From contig JAKSPV010000077.1 of assembly GCA_024404475.1 (NCBI GenBank), positions 1 through 6,907 on the forward strand: DNA of 6,907 nt. The letters run 5' to 3'. Origin of the DNA: Clostridia bacterium. Its GTDB lineage: Bacteria > Bacillota > Clostridia > Oscillospirales > CAG-272. The notes beneath the pieces are model-generated. The model searched no databases, was not told where the DNA came from, and was given only the letters and a program-made list of their open reading frames with translations. The position numbers and the translations under genes were made by a program. Positions within the stretch are counted from its first letter, which is position 1. Each line of letters opens with the position of its first letter. This document shows positions 1-5,642 of the stretch, in pieces.

Positions 1-2
1 AT

Positions 3-389
3 CTTGCGGAAATTCTCTTCGGCGAGGCGGGCTTCCTCATCGGCTGCCGCATCTTCTTTCCGTCTGCGGGCGAAACGCACGCCGCTCGGGAAAGCTTCCT
101 CGATCCCGAAAACGCTGCCTATCGCATCGACCGTCTCCTGCCGGTACTTGCCGCCGCTGCAGTCCTTTATACCGCCGTCGCCGCGCTGCTCAGTTTCACC
201 GGGAGCGGGACGCCTGCCTGCGGTTGGGCGCGCCTGTTCACCGGCGTTCATTACAAGACGGTTGACGAAGAGATCGCCCTCTGGGCGCGTTTTCTCGGCT
301 TCCTTTTGCATCTCGGGCTTGGCCTGCCCGTTGCGATCCGATCTTATCGGCGCGGCTACGAAAAGCGCCTCGCCGCGACGGACGTCTGA
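3..389 (+). CDS. C-terminal part of an unrecognised integral membrane protein (5' partial)
   Basis: This reading frame is open from the left edge to a TGA at 387-389, giving 128 residues with the N-terminus outside the window. The composition looks like a real membrane protein. There is a hydrophobic segment at about residues 45-66 (LLPVLAAAAVLYTAVAALL) and a second at about 92-112 (LWARFLGFLLHLGLGLPVAI). The second is followed by a basic tail (RSYRRGYEKR), which suggests a cytoplasmic C-terminus by the positive-inside rule. The first 20 residues (ILFGEAGFLIGCRIFFP) may be the end of another helix. The loop between the two helices contains two cysteines or polar residues but no motif I recognise. 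The competing frame that starts at position 4 is rich in Ser, Arg and Pro and looks like a shadow. The gene is convergent with lysA and ends just before a shared terminator. Family and function are unknown; a small transporter-like or DUF membrane protein is possible. Confidence 0.6.
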   Translation, partial: LAEILFGEAGFLIGCRIFFPSAGETHAARESFLDPENAAYRIDRLLPVLAAAAVLYTAVAALLSFTGSGTPACGWARLFTGVHYKTVDEEIALWARFLGFLLHLGLGLPVAIRSYRRGYEKRLAATDV

Positions 390-413
390 TAACGGCCTTC
401 GTAACAAATCATA

Positions 414-443
414 AAAAGCACGGCTCCGCGGAACCGTGCTTTT
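414..443. terminator. Bidirectional intrinsic terminator between the membrane gene and lysA
   Basis: The arms AAAAGCACGG (414-423) and CCGTGCTTTT (434-443) are perfect reverse complements around a 10-base loop. On the plus strand the stem runs into a T-rich tract (CTTTTC), and on the minus strand into TTTTTAT. It lies 25 bases after the stop of the plus-strand membrane gene and 11 bases after the minus-strand stop of lysA, so it can end transcription from both sides, including the lysine operon. Confidence 0.88.
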
Positions 444-454
444 CTTTTCGCCAT

Positions 455-1837
455 TCAGTTATCGAGCCGCACAAGGTCATCGACCGTCTCGCGCCGGACG
501 GCGATGTAGGAATCCCCGTTCCGGAGCATCACTACAGGCGGCCGCGGGATGCGATTGTAGTTCGATGCCATCGAGTAGTGATACGCCCCGGTCGTGAGGC
601 AGGCGAGAACGTCGCCGCGTCCGGTCGAGGACGGCAGCGGCACGTTTTCCTGCAAAATGTCGCCGCTTTCGCAGCAGCGGCCGACGACGGAGCAGATCTC
701 GTCGCGCGGTGCGAAGAGATCTCCTGCAGGGAGGATCGTGTATTTCGCACCGTAAAGCGCCGTGCGGATGTTGTCCGTCATGCCGCCGTCCACGGAAACG
801 TACGTCTTGTAGCCCGGGATGCGCTTGACCGTGCCGACCGTGTAGAGCGTCATGCCCGCGTCGGCGACGATGCTGCGTCCCGGTTCGAGCCAAATCTCCG
901 GCAGGGAAATGCCGAGCGTGCGGGCTTCCTTTTTGAGGTGTGCCGCGAGCTCCGCGATCCGCGCGGGAATGTCGAGCACCGGCTGATCTGCCGTGTAACG
1001 GACACCGAAGCCGCCGCCGAGGTCAAGTACCTCCGCGATAAAGCCGTATTTTGCCTGCACCCCGGCGATAAAGCCGAGCATCACGTCTGCCGCCTCGATA
1101 TAGACGTCTGCGGAGAAGACCTGCGAGCCGACGTGGCAGTGGAAGCCGCGGAGCCGTAGATGCGGCAGGGAAAGTGTTTCTCGCACCGCCTCCTGGGCTT
1201 GGCCGGTCTCGATCGCAAAGCCGAATTTGGAATCGACCTTGCCGGTCGAAACGGCGGCGTAGGTGTGCGGATCAATGCCGGGCGTCAGCCGGAGCAGAAC
1301 ATCCTGCACCGCACCGCGGCTTGCCGCCTCGCGCTCGACGGCGTAAAGTTCTTCGAGGTTATCTGCGACGAAGCAGCCGACGCCGGCGTCCATTGCGAAC
1401 GAAATGTCAAAATCGGTCTTGTTGTTCGAGTGGAACAGCGCCTGCCCGAGCGGGAAACCGGCGCGCTTGGCCGTTTCGATCTCGCCGGCGGAAACGACGT
1501 CCACGCCGAGCCCTTCCTCCGCCATGATCTCGTAAAGCCGCTTGAAACTCGCGGCCTTCGAGGCATACAAAACACGGCACCGCGTGCCGAAAGCGTCTTC
1601 GAGCGTCGTGCGGTACTGACGGCAGCGCCAGCGGATCTGATGCTCATCCATGAGGTAGAGCGGCGTACCGTATCTGGCGGCGAGTTCCGTCACGTCCTGC
1701 CCGGCGAAAAGAAGCGTGCCGTCCCCGCGGACGGAAACGTTCTCCGCGATGCAGTCGTTTTGGCACACGCGCATCTTCTCTTCGCAGAGCGGCGCGTCAG
1801 CCGTGACACAGTCGCTGAATGTTTCTGTCGGTATCAT
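455..1837 (-). CDS. lysA: Diaminopimelate decarboxylase LysA
   Basis: LysA catalyses the last step of lysine synthesis, the PLP-dependent decarboxylation of meso-diaminopimelate to L-lysine and CO2 in the cytoplasm. The 460-residue product is a fold-type III alanine-racemase-like barrel followed by a C-terminal beta domain. Visible motifs are the PLP lysine K94 in YASKA, GFHCHVGSQ (231-239), the phosphate-binding GGGFG (274-278), EPGR (318-321), CCESGD (388-393) with its dimer-interface Cys/Glu, and GAYHYSMASNYN (417-428). Together they identify DapDC rather than ornithine or arginine decarboxylases. It is the last gene of the operon, 21 bases after ddh. The ATG at 1835-1837 was chosen because AAAGGAA lies about 7 bases upstream. 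This gives roughly 30 residues before the usual family start, so an internal Met22 (1772-1774) is an alternative, but its Shine-Dalgarno is weaker. Confidence 0.97.
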   Translation of the reverse strand: MIPTETFSDCVTADAPLCEEKMRVCQNDCIAENVSVRGDGTLLFAGQDVTELAARYGTPLYLMDEHQIRWRCRQYRTTLEDAFGTRCRVLYASKAASFKRLYEIMAEEGLGVDVVSAGEIETAKRAGFPLGQALFHSNNKTDFDISFAMDAGVGCFVADNLEELYAVEREAASRGAVQDVLLRLTPGIDPHTYAAVSTGKVDSKFGFAIETGQAQEAVRETLSLPHLRLRGFHCHVGSQVFSADVYIEAADVMLGFIAGVQAKYGFIAEVLDLGGGFGVRYTADQPVLDIPARIAELAAHLKKEARTLGISLPEIWLEPGRSIVADAGMTLYTVGTVKRIPGYKTYVSVDGGMTDNIRTALYGAKYTILPAGDLFAPRDEICSVVGRCCESGDILQENVPLPSSTGRGDVLACLTTGAYHYSMASNYNRIPRPPVVMLRNGDSYIAVRRETVDDLVRLDN

Positions 1838-1843
1838 ATCGTA

Positions 1844-1850
1844 TTCCTTT
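1844..1850 (-). promoter_or_regulatory. Ribosome binding site of lysA
   Basis: AAAGGAA on the minus strand lies in the 21-base gap between ddh and lysA, 6 bases from the ATG at 1835-1837. It supports the longer lysA start over the internal Met22. The same GAAAGGAAT string precedes ddh, so the two downstream genes share an almost identical initiation signal. Confidence 0.75.
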
Positions 1851-1858
1851 CGGCCTTG

Positions 1859-2836
1859 TCAGAGCATCTTCCGGCGCAGTTCTTCCGCGGAGAGCGGCGA
1901 GAGCATCGCCGGCGGCACGTCGAGCACGGTCTTGCAGCCGACGTCGCCGCGCGCGTTCATCCGACCGACGGCGCGCGCGAGCGCGACAAGGACGCTGCCC
2001 GTGAATTCGGGGTTGGAGTCGAGTGCGAGACGGTATTCAATCACCTGCTTGTTTTCATCCGAGAGACCGGTCACGCCGCTCGTGATGACGGAGCCGCCGT
2101 GCGGGAGCGCCGAGTGATCGCGGCGCATTTCTTCCTCGGTGATGAACGTCACCGTCGTGTCGTATTCGTCAAAGTATTTCGGCATCGTTTTGATCGCCCG
2201 CTCGATCGCGGTGAGATCAGCGCCGGGTTCTGCCACAACGTAGCATTCCCGCGTGTGCTTCTCGCGCGTCGAAAGTTCGGGCTGCTCACCGGCGCGGACG
2301 GCTTCGAGCGCTGCCGGAACGGGAACGGTGTACTGCCGCGCGTCAAGGACGCCGGGGATCCGGCGCACCGCGTCGGAGTGGCCCTGGCTGACGCCGCGCC
2401 CCCAAAACGTGTAGCTTTTACTGCCGGGCAGGATCGCCGAGGCGTACACCCGCGCGAGCGAGAACATCCCGGGGTCCCAGCCGCCGGAGATCAGCGCCGT
2501 TTTGCCGCCGGCTCTCGCCGCCGCGTCCACCGCGTCAAAATGCTGCGGGATGTCTGCATGCGTGTCAAAACTGTCCACCACGTTGAAGTCCCGGGCAAGC
2601 GTCGGCGTCATCTTCGGCAGATCAGTCGCGCTGCCGCCGCAGATCACGAGCACGTCAAACTCGTCTTTGAAACGGAGAACGTCCGCGGCAGGGAAGACGG
2701 GCACACCCGTCAGTGTTTTGACAGAGGCGGGATCGCGCCGGGAAAAGACCGCCGCGAGCGTGATATCATCCGCGCGTTGCGAGGCACATTCGACGCCGCG
2801 TGCGAGATTGCCGTATCCGTAAATGCCGATTTTCAT
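1859..2836 (-). CDS. ddh: meso-Diaminopimelate D-dehydrogenase Ddh
   Basis: Ddh (EC 1.4.1.16) converts tetrahydrodipicolinate, NH3 and NADPH to meso-diaminopimelate in one reversible step, bypassing the succinylase or acetylase branch. The 325-residue length fits the family (about 320-330). An N-terminal Rossmann domain carries GYGNLARG (7-14), followed by FSRRDP (31-36), expected to contact the NADP phosphate, and CGGSATD (66-72). The substrate region has DSFDTH (88-93), GGWDPGMFS (118-126), the family hallmark WGRGVSQGHSDA (145-156), and H246 and N275 at positions that plausibly bind the distal amino-acid end. The ATG at 2834-2836 is preceded by AAAGGAA with good spacing. The gene sits 25 bases after dapB and 21 before lysA, exactly where the pathway needs it. 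Homoserine dehydrogenase or DapB-like paralogues are unlikely given the WGRGVSQGHSDA motif. Confidence 0.96.
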   Translation of the reverse strand: MKIGIYGYGNLARGVECASQRADDITLAAVFSRRDPASVKTLTGVPVFPAADVLRFKDEFDVLVICGGSATDLPKMTPTLARDFNVVDSFDTHADIPQHFDAVDAAARAGGKTALISGGWDPGMFSLARVYASAILPGSKSYTFWGRGVSQGHSDAVRRIPGVLDARQYTVPVPAALEAVRAGEQPELSTREKHTRECYVVAEPGADLTAIERAIKTMPKYFDEYDTTVTFITEEEMRRDHSALPHGGSVITSGVTGLSDENKQVIEYRLALDSNPEFTGSVLVALARAVGRMNARGDVGCKTVLDVPPAMLSPLSAEELRRKML

Positions 2837-2861
2837 GGTGATTCCTTTCAGATAGGGAGTG

Positions 2862-3603
2862 TCAGATCAGCGAGCGCATGTCGTAAAGACCTGCCGGCTT
2901 GCCGATCAGAAATTCCGCCGCGGCTAAGGCGCCTTCGGCGAAGAGCGCACGGCTGTGCGCCTCGTGTTTGAGCGTGATCGTCTCGGACTTCGTGCCGATC
3001 AGCACTTCGTGTGTGCCGACCGCGTCGCCCATGCGGATCGAGTGGATGCCGATCTCGTTCGGTGTGCGCTTCCCGTAGCCGGCTCTGCCCGTGTGTGCCG
3101 CAAGTTCCGGACGTACCTCCCGGATTGCCTCGGCGATCGCGAGAGCCGTGCCGCTCGGCGCATCTGCCTTGCGGTCGTGATGCGTTTCGACGATCTCGAT
3201 CTCAGCGCCGGGCATCAGCGAGACTGCCTTTTTGGCAAGCTCAATTAAAAGTGCGATGCCGAGTGAGTAATTTGCCGCGAAGAAGATCGGCGTTTTCTCC
3301 GCCGCCGCGCGGATCGCCGCGCGTTCCTCTTCGGTCTGCCCGGTCGTTGCCAGAACGAGCGGAAGATGATTCTTGACAGCGAAGGCGAGCAGCGCCGCCG
3401 TCGCCGCGTGATGCGAGAAGTCAATGATGCAGTCTACGTTCGCGTTTGCCAGATCAAAGGAGGACGCGGTCGGGATCGTTTCGTCTCCCGTTGCCGTGAC
3501 ATCCACGCCCGAGGCGATCTCCCGCGCCGCGGCAGCCCGCTGCGGCGAGACGGATGACTTCCTGCCCCATGTGCCCGCCGATGCCGCTGAGTAGTATTCT
3601 CAT
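2862..3603 (-). CDS. dapB: 4-hydroxy-tetrahydrodipicolinate reductase DapB, with an apparent frameshift near the N-terminus
   Basis: DapB reduces the DapA product with NAD(P)H to tetrahydrodipicolinate. The long open part (2862-3506, 214 residues if read from GTG) carries DFSHHAAT, ATTGQTEEE, the FAANYSLG segment and the signature ETHHDRKADAPSGTA with catalytic His109 and Lys113, and it ends in the typical GLYDMRSLI. It lacks the cofactor-binding start. That start is present upstream in another frame: the ATG at 3601-3603 reads MRILLSGIGGHMGQEVIRLAA, including the GxxGxMG motif, then drifts into an unrelated frame and stops after about 50 codons. From ATG to stop is 742 bases, one more than a multiple of three. 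Removing one base near 3536-3538 would restore about 246 residues, the normal length. The start ATG has GAGG 7 bases upstream, overlapping the dapA stop. The lesion may be a genuine mutation or an assembly indel. Confidence 0.9.
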
Positions 3604-3610
3604 ATTCTTA

Positions 3611-3614
3611 CCTC
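3611..3614 (-). promoter_or_regulatory. dapB ribosome binding site overlapping the dapA stop codon
   Basis: On the minus strand the dapA stop TGA (3613-3615) continues as ATGAGGTAAG, so the Shine-Dalgarno GAGG shares bases with the stop and lies 7 bases from the dapB ATG at 3601-3603. This favours translational coupling of dapA and dapB. It also argues that the true dapB start is 3603 rather than the internal GTG at 3506. Confidence 0.7.
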
Positions 3615-4506
3615 ATACGTTGACACCTGCGGCGCGCATCTCGCGGAGCAGAACGTCAAGGTGCGCCGGCTCCATCTTCGTCAGCGGCAGCCGGATCACG
3701 TCGCTGCACTTGCCCATCGCGGCCATCGCGGCCTTGACGGGGATCGGGTTGACCTCGGAGAAGAGCGCATTAATGAGCGGGAGCAGCCGGAGCTGGAGCT
3801 CCGCCGAGCCCTTGACGTCACCGTCGAAGAAGCGGCGGCAGATCGCCGAGGTTTCGCTCGGGAGCACGTTCGAGAGCACGGAGATGACGCCCTTGCCGCC
3901 GAGCGACAGGATCGGCACGATCTGGTCGTCGTTGCCGGAGTAGATCGCGAGCTTGTCGCCGCATTTCGCGGCGAGCTCCGCCACCTGCGAGATGTTTCCG
4001 CACGCCTCTTTCACGCCGACGATATTTTTGTGATCGGCGAGTTTCGCGACGGTCGCGGGCAGAAGATTGCAGCCCGTGCGGCTCGGCACGTTGTAAAGGA
4101 TGCACGGCTTCGTCGAAGCATCCGCGACGGCGCGAAACGACGCTTCAAGGCCGCCCTGCGTCGCCTTGTTGTAGTACGGCGTCACGAGCAGCATCGCGTC
4201 GGCGCCTGCTTCGCGCGCAACTTCGGGCAGAGAGATCGCGTAGGCGATGTCGTTCGAGCCCGTTCCGGCGATGAGCGGCACGCGCCCTTTCACCTGCTCG
4301 ACGGCGAAACGGATCGCTTCGCGGTGTTCCTCGTCGCTGAGCGTTGAGCCCTCGCCCGTCGTGCCGACGGCGACGATCGCGTCCACGCCTTCGCTGATCT
4401 GCCAGTCGATCAGATCGGCAAAGGCGTTGTAGTCGATGCCGTCCTTTGTCATCGGGGTGATAATGGCGGTCGCAACACCTTCAAAAACAGGAGTTTTCAT
4501 GGTCAT
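3613..4506 (-). CDS. dapA: 4-hydroxy-tetrahydrodipicolinate synthase DapA
   Basis: DapA is a TIM-barrel class I aldolase that condenses pyruvate with L-aspartate-4-semialdehyde, the committed step to diaminopimelate and lysine. The 297-residue length matches the family. Visible residues are GTTGEGSTL (48-56) with the two catalytic-region threonines, VTPYYNK (108-114) with Tyr112, YNVPSRTG (138-145) with catalytic Tyr138 and the carboxylate-binding Arg143, and the Schiff-base lysine K166 in GVKEA. GGKGVISVLSN and a C-terminal helical domain follow. This set distinguishes DapA from N-acetylneuraminate lyase or KDG aldolase relatives. The first ATG (4504-4506) is preferred because AAAGG at 4515-4519 is 8 bases upstream; the second ATG, at 4498-4500, would remove only two residues. 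It is the first gene of the operon, directly behind the lysine riboswitch, so lysine should repress it. Confidence 0.97.
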   Translation of the reverse strand: MTMKTPVFEGVATAIITPMTKDGIDYNAFADLIDWQISEGVDAIVAVGTTGEGSTLSDEEHREAIRFAVEQVKGRVPLIAGTGSNDIAYAISLPEVAREAGADAMLLVTPYYNKATQGGLEASFRAVADASTKPCILYNVPSRTGCNLLPATVAKLADHKNIVGVKEACGNISQVAELAAKCGDKLAIYSGNDDQIVPILSLGGKGVISVLSNVLPSETSAICRRFFDGDVKGSAELQLRLLPLINALFSEVNPIPVKAAMAAMGKCSDVIRLPLTKMEPAHLDVLLREMRAAGVNV

Positions 4507-4544
4507 ATGTCCAACCTTTCGTCGTGTTTCGATAAGAAATCAAT

Positions 4545-4575
4545 AAAAAAGAGAGACGGCGGGTGCTATCTCTCT
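4545..4575 (-). terminator. Riboswitch-controlled intrinsic terminator, with competing antiterminator
   Basis: On the minus strand AGAGAGA (4575-4569) and TCTCTCT (4556-4550) form a stem around a 12-base loop, followed by a run of five further T (4549-4545). It lies 39 bases before the dapA start codon. The 5' arm and loop contain GATAGC (4570-4565), exactly complementary to GCTATC (4605-4600) in the 3' strand of riboswitch helix P1. A small hairpin AAAACG (4595-4590) / CGTTTT (4582-4577) sits between them and would bring the two together. So P1 plus terminator (lysine bound) and the antiterminator (lysine free) are mutually exclusive. This is a lysine-OFF switch by transcription attenuation. 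Confidence 0.9.
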
Positions 4576-4597
4576 GAAAACGCGGGAAACGTTTTAT

Positions 4598-4757
4598 GGG
4601 ATAGCTCTCCACATTGCTGTGACAGCAGGACGGATTTTCTCCGCACTGCCAGCGAGGACGGTTTGCCGCGTCGTCCGCTTCGGCACGCCCGCCTTTCCCG
4701 CACGGCTTCGGCAGCCGGTCTCGGTGCGGTACTCTTCGGGTGGTGCGCCTCTATCTT
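4598..4757 (-). ncRNA. Lysine riboswitch (L-box) aptamer in the dapA operon leader
   Basis: The leader carries the conserved L-box blocks in order on the minus strand: AAGATAGAGGCGCA with P1 5' strand GATAG (4755-4751), GAAGAGTACC, helix P3 closed by CCGCAC/GTGCGG (4729-4724 with 4703-4698), the core GAAAGGCGGGCGTGCCGAAG, GCTGGCAGTGCGG, a CACA-GCAA-TGTG hairpin with a GNRA-type tetraloop (4621-4610), and GGAGAGCTATCCC, which returns to P1 (CTATC, 4604-4600). These blocks match in order and spacing the classic Bacillus lysC leader as I remember it. The aptamer binds L-lysine. Genes downstream are dapA, dapB, ddh and lysA, so ligand and pathway agree. No protein is encoded here; the short open frames crossing it are incidental. 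Confidence 0.96.
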
Positions 4758-4770
4758 TTTGCATGTGGGG

Positions 4771-4799
4771 ATTATAGCATACGGGACGCGTTTTGTCAA
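4771..4799 (-). promoter_or_regulatory. Consensus sigma-A promoter of the dapA-dapB-ddh-lysA operon
   Basis: On the minus strand TTGACA (4799-4794) and TATAAT (4776-4771) are both perfect consensus hexamers, separated by 17 bases. A TG dinucleotide one base before the -10 box makes it an extended -10 element as well. Transcription should start near 4764-4766, about 10 bases before the riboswitch P1 helix, giving a leader of about 260 bases. A promoter this strong fits a system in which control is left to riboswitch attenuation. Confidence 0.93.
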
Positions 4800-4920
4800 G
4801 GGCAGACGCGCAAGTTTCGCCGATTTTCCGCGGCATTTCACCGCTCTGGCAGTTTTTTCCCGGTATACCGCCTGTTTCCGGCGGAACAATATGGATAGAA
4901 ATTCTTCTCGAGGAGGGCAG
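4800..4920 (+). other. Intergenic region upstream of the LysM-CAP gene, no promoter recognised
   Basis: This 121-base stretch separates the divergent lysine-operon promoter from the LysM-CAP gene. It contains no convincing sigma-A promoter on the plus strand. The best pieces are an isolated TATACC near 4864 and an AT-rich patch at 4888-4903 without a matching -35 box at normal spacing. A short inverted repeat TTCCG-G-CGGAA lies at 4876-4886. The gene may use an alternative sigma factor, or its -35 box is degenerate. Confidence 0.4.
4911..4916 (+). promoter_or_regulatory. Ribosome binding site of the LysM-CAP gene
   Basis: AGGAGG is a full consensus Shine-Dalgarno, 4 bases before the ATG at 4921 and 10 bases before a second in-frame ATG at 4927. 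It fixes the start here and rules out the open frame that extends upstream through the riboswitch region to 4507. Confidence 0.85.
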
Positions 4921-5601
4921 ATGCCCATGAAAAAACGTATTCTTTCAACCGTCGTGCTGCTTTTTGCCGCCGCGCTCATCTTCTGCGCCGTACCGATGTC
5001 CGCCGCGGAGAAGACGGCCGCTGTTCCGGTTGACGGGACGACCGAAACCGTCCCCGCCGCCTCGAACGTCATCACGCATACCGTGGTGAAGGGCGACACG
5101 ATGTGGAAACTCGCCGTCCGTTACGAGATCGGACTCAGCGAGATCATCGCCGCCAACCCGCACATCAAGGACCCGCACTGGATCTACCCCGGCGATGTCC
5201 TTTATATCCCGCTGACGGATACGGCAATCACGGACTACGAGTCCGAGGTCATCCGCCTCGTCAACGAGATTCGCAAGTCCTACGGGCTCGGCACGCTGAA
5301 AGCCAACTGGCAGCTTTCTCGCGTCGCGCGGTATAAGTCGCAGGATATGCATGACCGCGGCTACTTCTCCCACACGAGCCCGACCTACGGCAGCCCGTTC
5401 CAGATGATGAAGTCGTTCGGCATCTCATACAAGACGGCGGGCGAGAACATCGCGAAGGGGTACCAGACGCCGAAAGCGGTCGTTGACGGCTGGATGAACT
5501 CGGAAGGGCACAGAGCCAACATTCTGAACGCCTCGTTCACGGAGATCGGCGTCGGCTACGTCGCGGACGGCCGATACTGGACGCAGATGTTCATCGGATA
5601 A
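4921..5601 (+). CDS. Secreted LysM and CAP (SCP/PR1-like) domain protein
   Basis: The 226-residue product starts with a typical Sec signal peptide: basic MPMKKR, a hydrophobic core (ILSTVVLLFAAALIFCAV), and a likely signal peptidase I site after SAA (residues 27-29). A short linker leads to one LysM domain at about 51-98 (HTVVKGDTMWKLAVRYEIGL to YPGDVLYIPL), which should bind peptidoglycan. A CAP domain at about 107-226 has its hallmarks: VIRLVNEIRKSYGL, YFSHTSP with His151, AGENIAKG with Glu175, and EGHRANILN with His197. The architecture resembles Bacillus SafA/YkwD-type proteins found on the cell wall or spore coat. The biochemical role of bacterial CAP domains is mostly unresolved, so function is not assigned. 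ATG 4927 is an equally possible start, two residues shorter. The gene is divergent from the lysine operon and convergent with the acyl-CoA ligase, so it is probably monocistronic. Confidence 0.93.
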   Translation: MPMKKRILSTVVLLFAAALIFCAVPMSAAEKTAAVPVDGTTETVPAASNVITHTVVKGDTMWKLAVRYEIGLSEIIAANPHIKDPHWIYPGDVLYIPLTDTAITDYESEVIRLVNEIRKSYGLGTLKANWQLSRVARYKSQDMHDRGYFSHTSPTYGSPFQMMKSFGISYKTAGENIAKGYQTPKAVVDGWMNSEGHRANILNASFTEIGVGYVADGRYWTQMFIG

Positions 5602-5605
5602 CGAA

Positions 5606-5634
5606 AAAGCAGCCCCGGTTTCCGGGGCTGCTTT
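5606..5634. terminator. Bidirectional intrinsic terminator between the LysM-CAP gene and the acyl-CoA ligase
   Basis: AAAGCAGCCCCGG (5606-5618) and CCGGGGCTGCTTT (5622-5634) form a perfect 13-bp stem with a TTT loop, starting 4 bases after the LysM-CAP stop. On the minus strand the GC stem is followed by TTTTTCG, and on the plus strand by TTTCGTTGATTTT. It lies 8 bases past the minus-strand stop of the ligase gene, so it serves both convergent genes. Confidence 0.93.
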
Positions 5635-5642
5635 CGTTGATT

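Noticed and set aside
4..414. 136-residue plus-strand open frame at the left edge
   Set aside because: Its composition is Ser/Arg/Pro-rich and featureless, and it runs on into the terminator region. The overlapping third frame gives a coherent membrane protein ending before the terminator.
1160..2971. 603-residue plus-strand open frame antisense to lysA, ddh and the end of dapB
   Set aside because: It lies opposite three motif-verified genes and crosses their boundaries, is rich in Arg, His and Val without any recognisable motif, and is the usual antisense openness caused by GC-rich codon bias.
3454..3603. The roughly 50-codon open frame from ATG 3603 as an independent small protein
   Set aside because: Its first 21 residues are a clear DapB N-terminus, and the rest is DapB coding sequence in the wrong frame.
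4846..4901. Possible plus-strand promoter for the LysM-CAP gene (TATACC or the AT-rich patch near 4890)
   Set aside because: No -35 hexamer at 16-18 bases spacing resembles consensus, so a specific promoter is not claimed.
4507..4920. Upstream extension of the LysM-CAP reading frame to 4507
   Set aside because: The frame merely stays open across the riboswitch and promoter region. A signal peptide and consensus AGGAGG place the start at 4921 or 4927.
4566..5099. Minus-strand open frames of 80 and 177 residues across the dapA leader
   Set aside because: They overlap the riboswitch aptamer, promoter and signal-peptide region; the sequence is better explained by conserved RNA structure.
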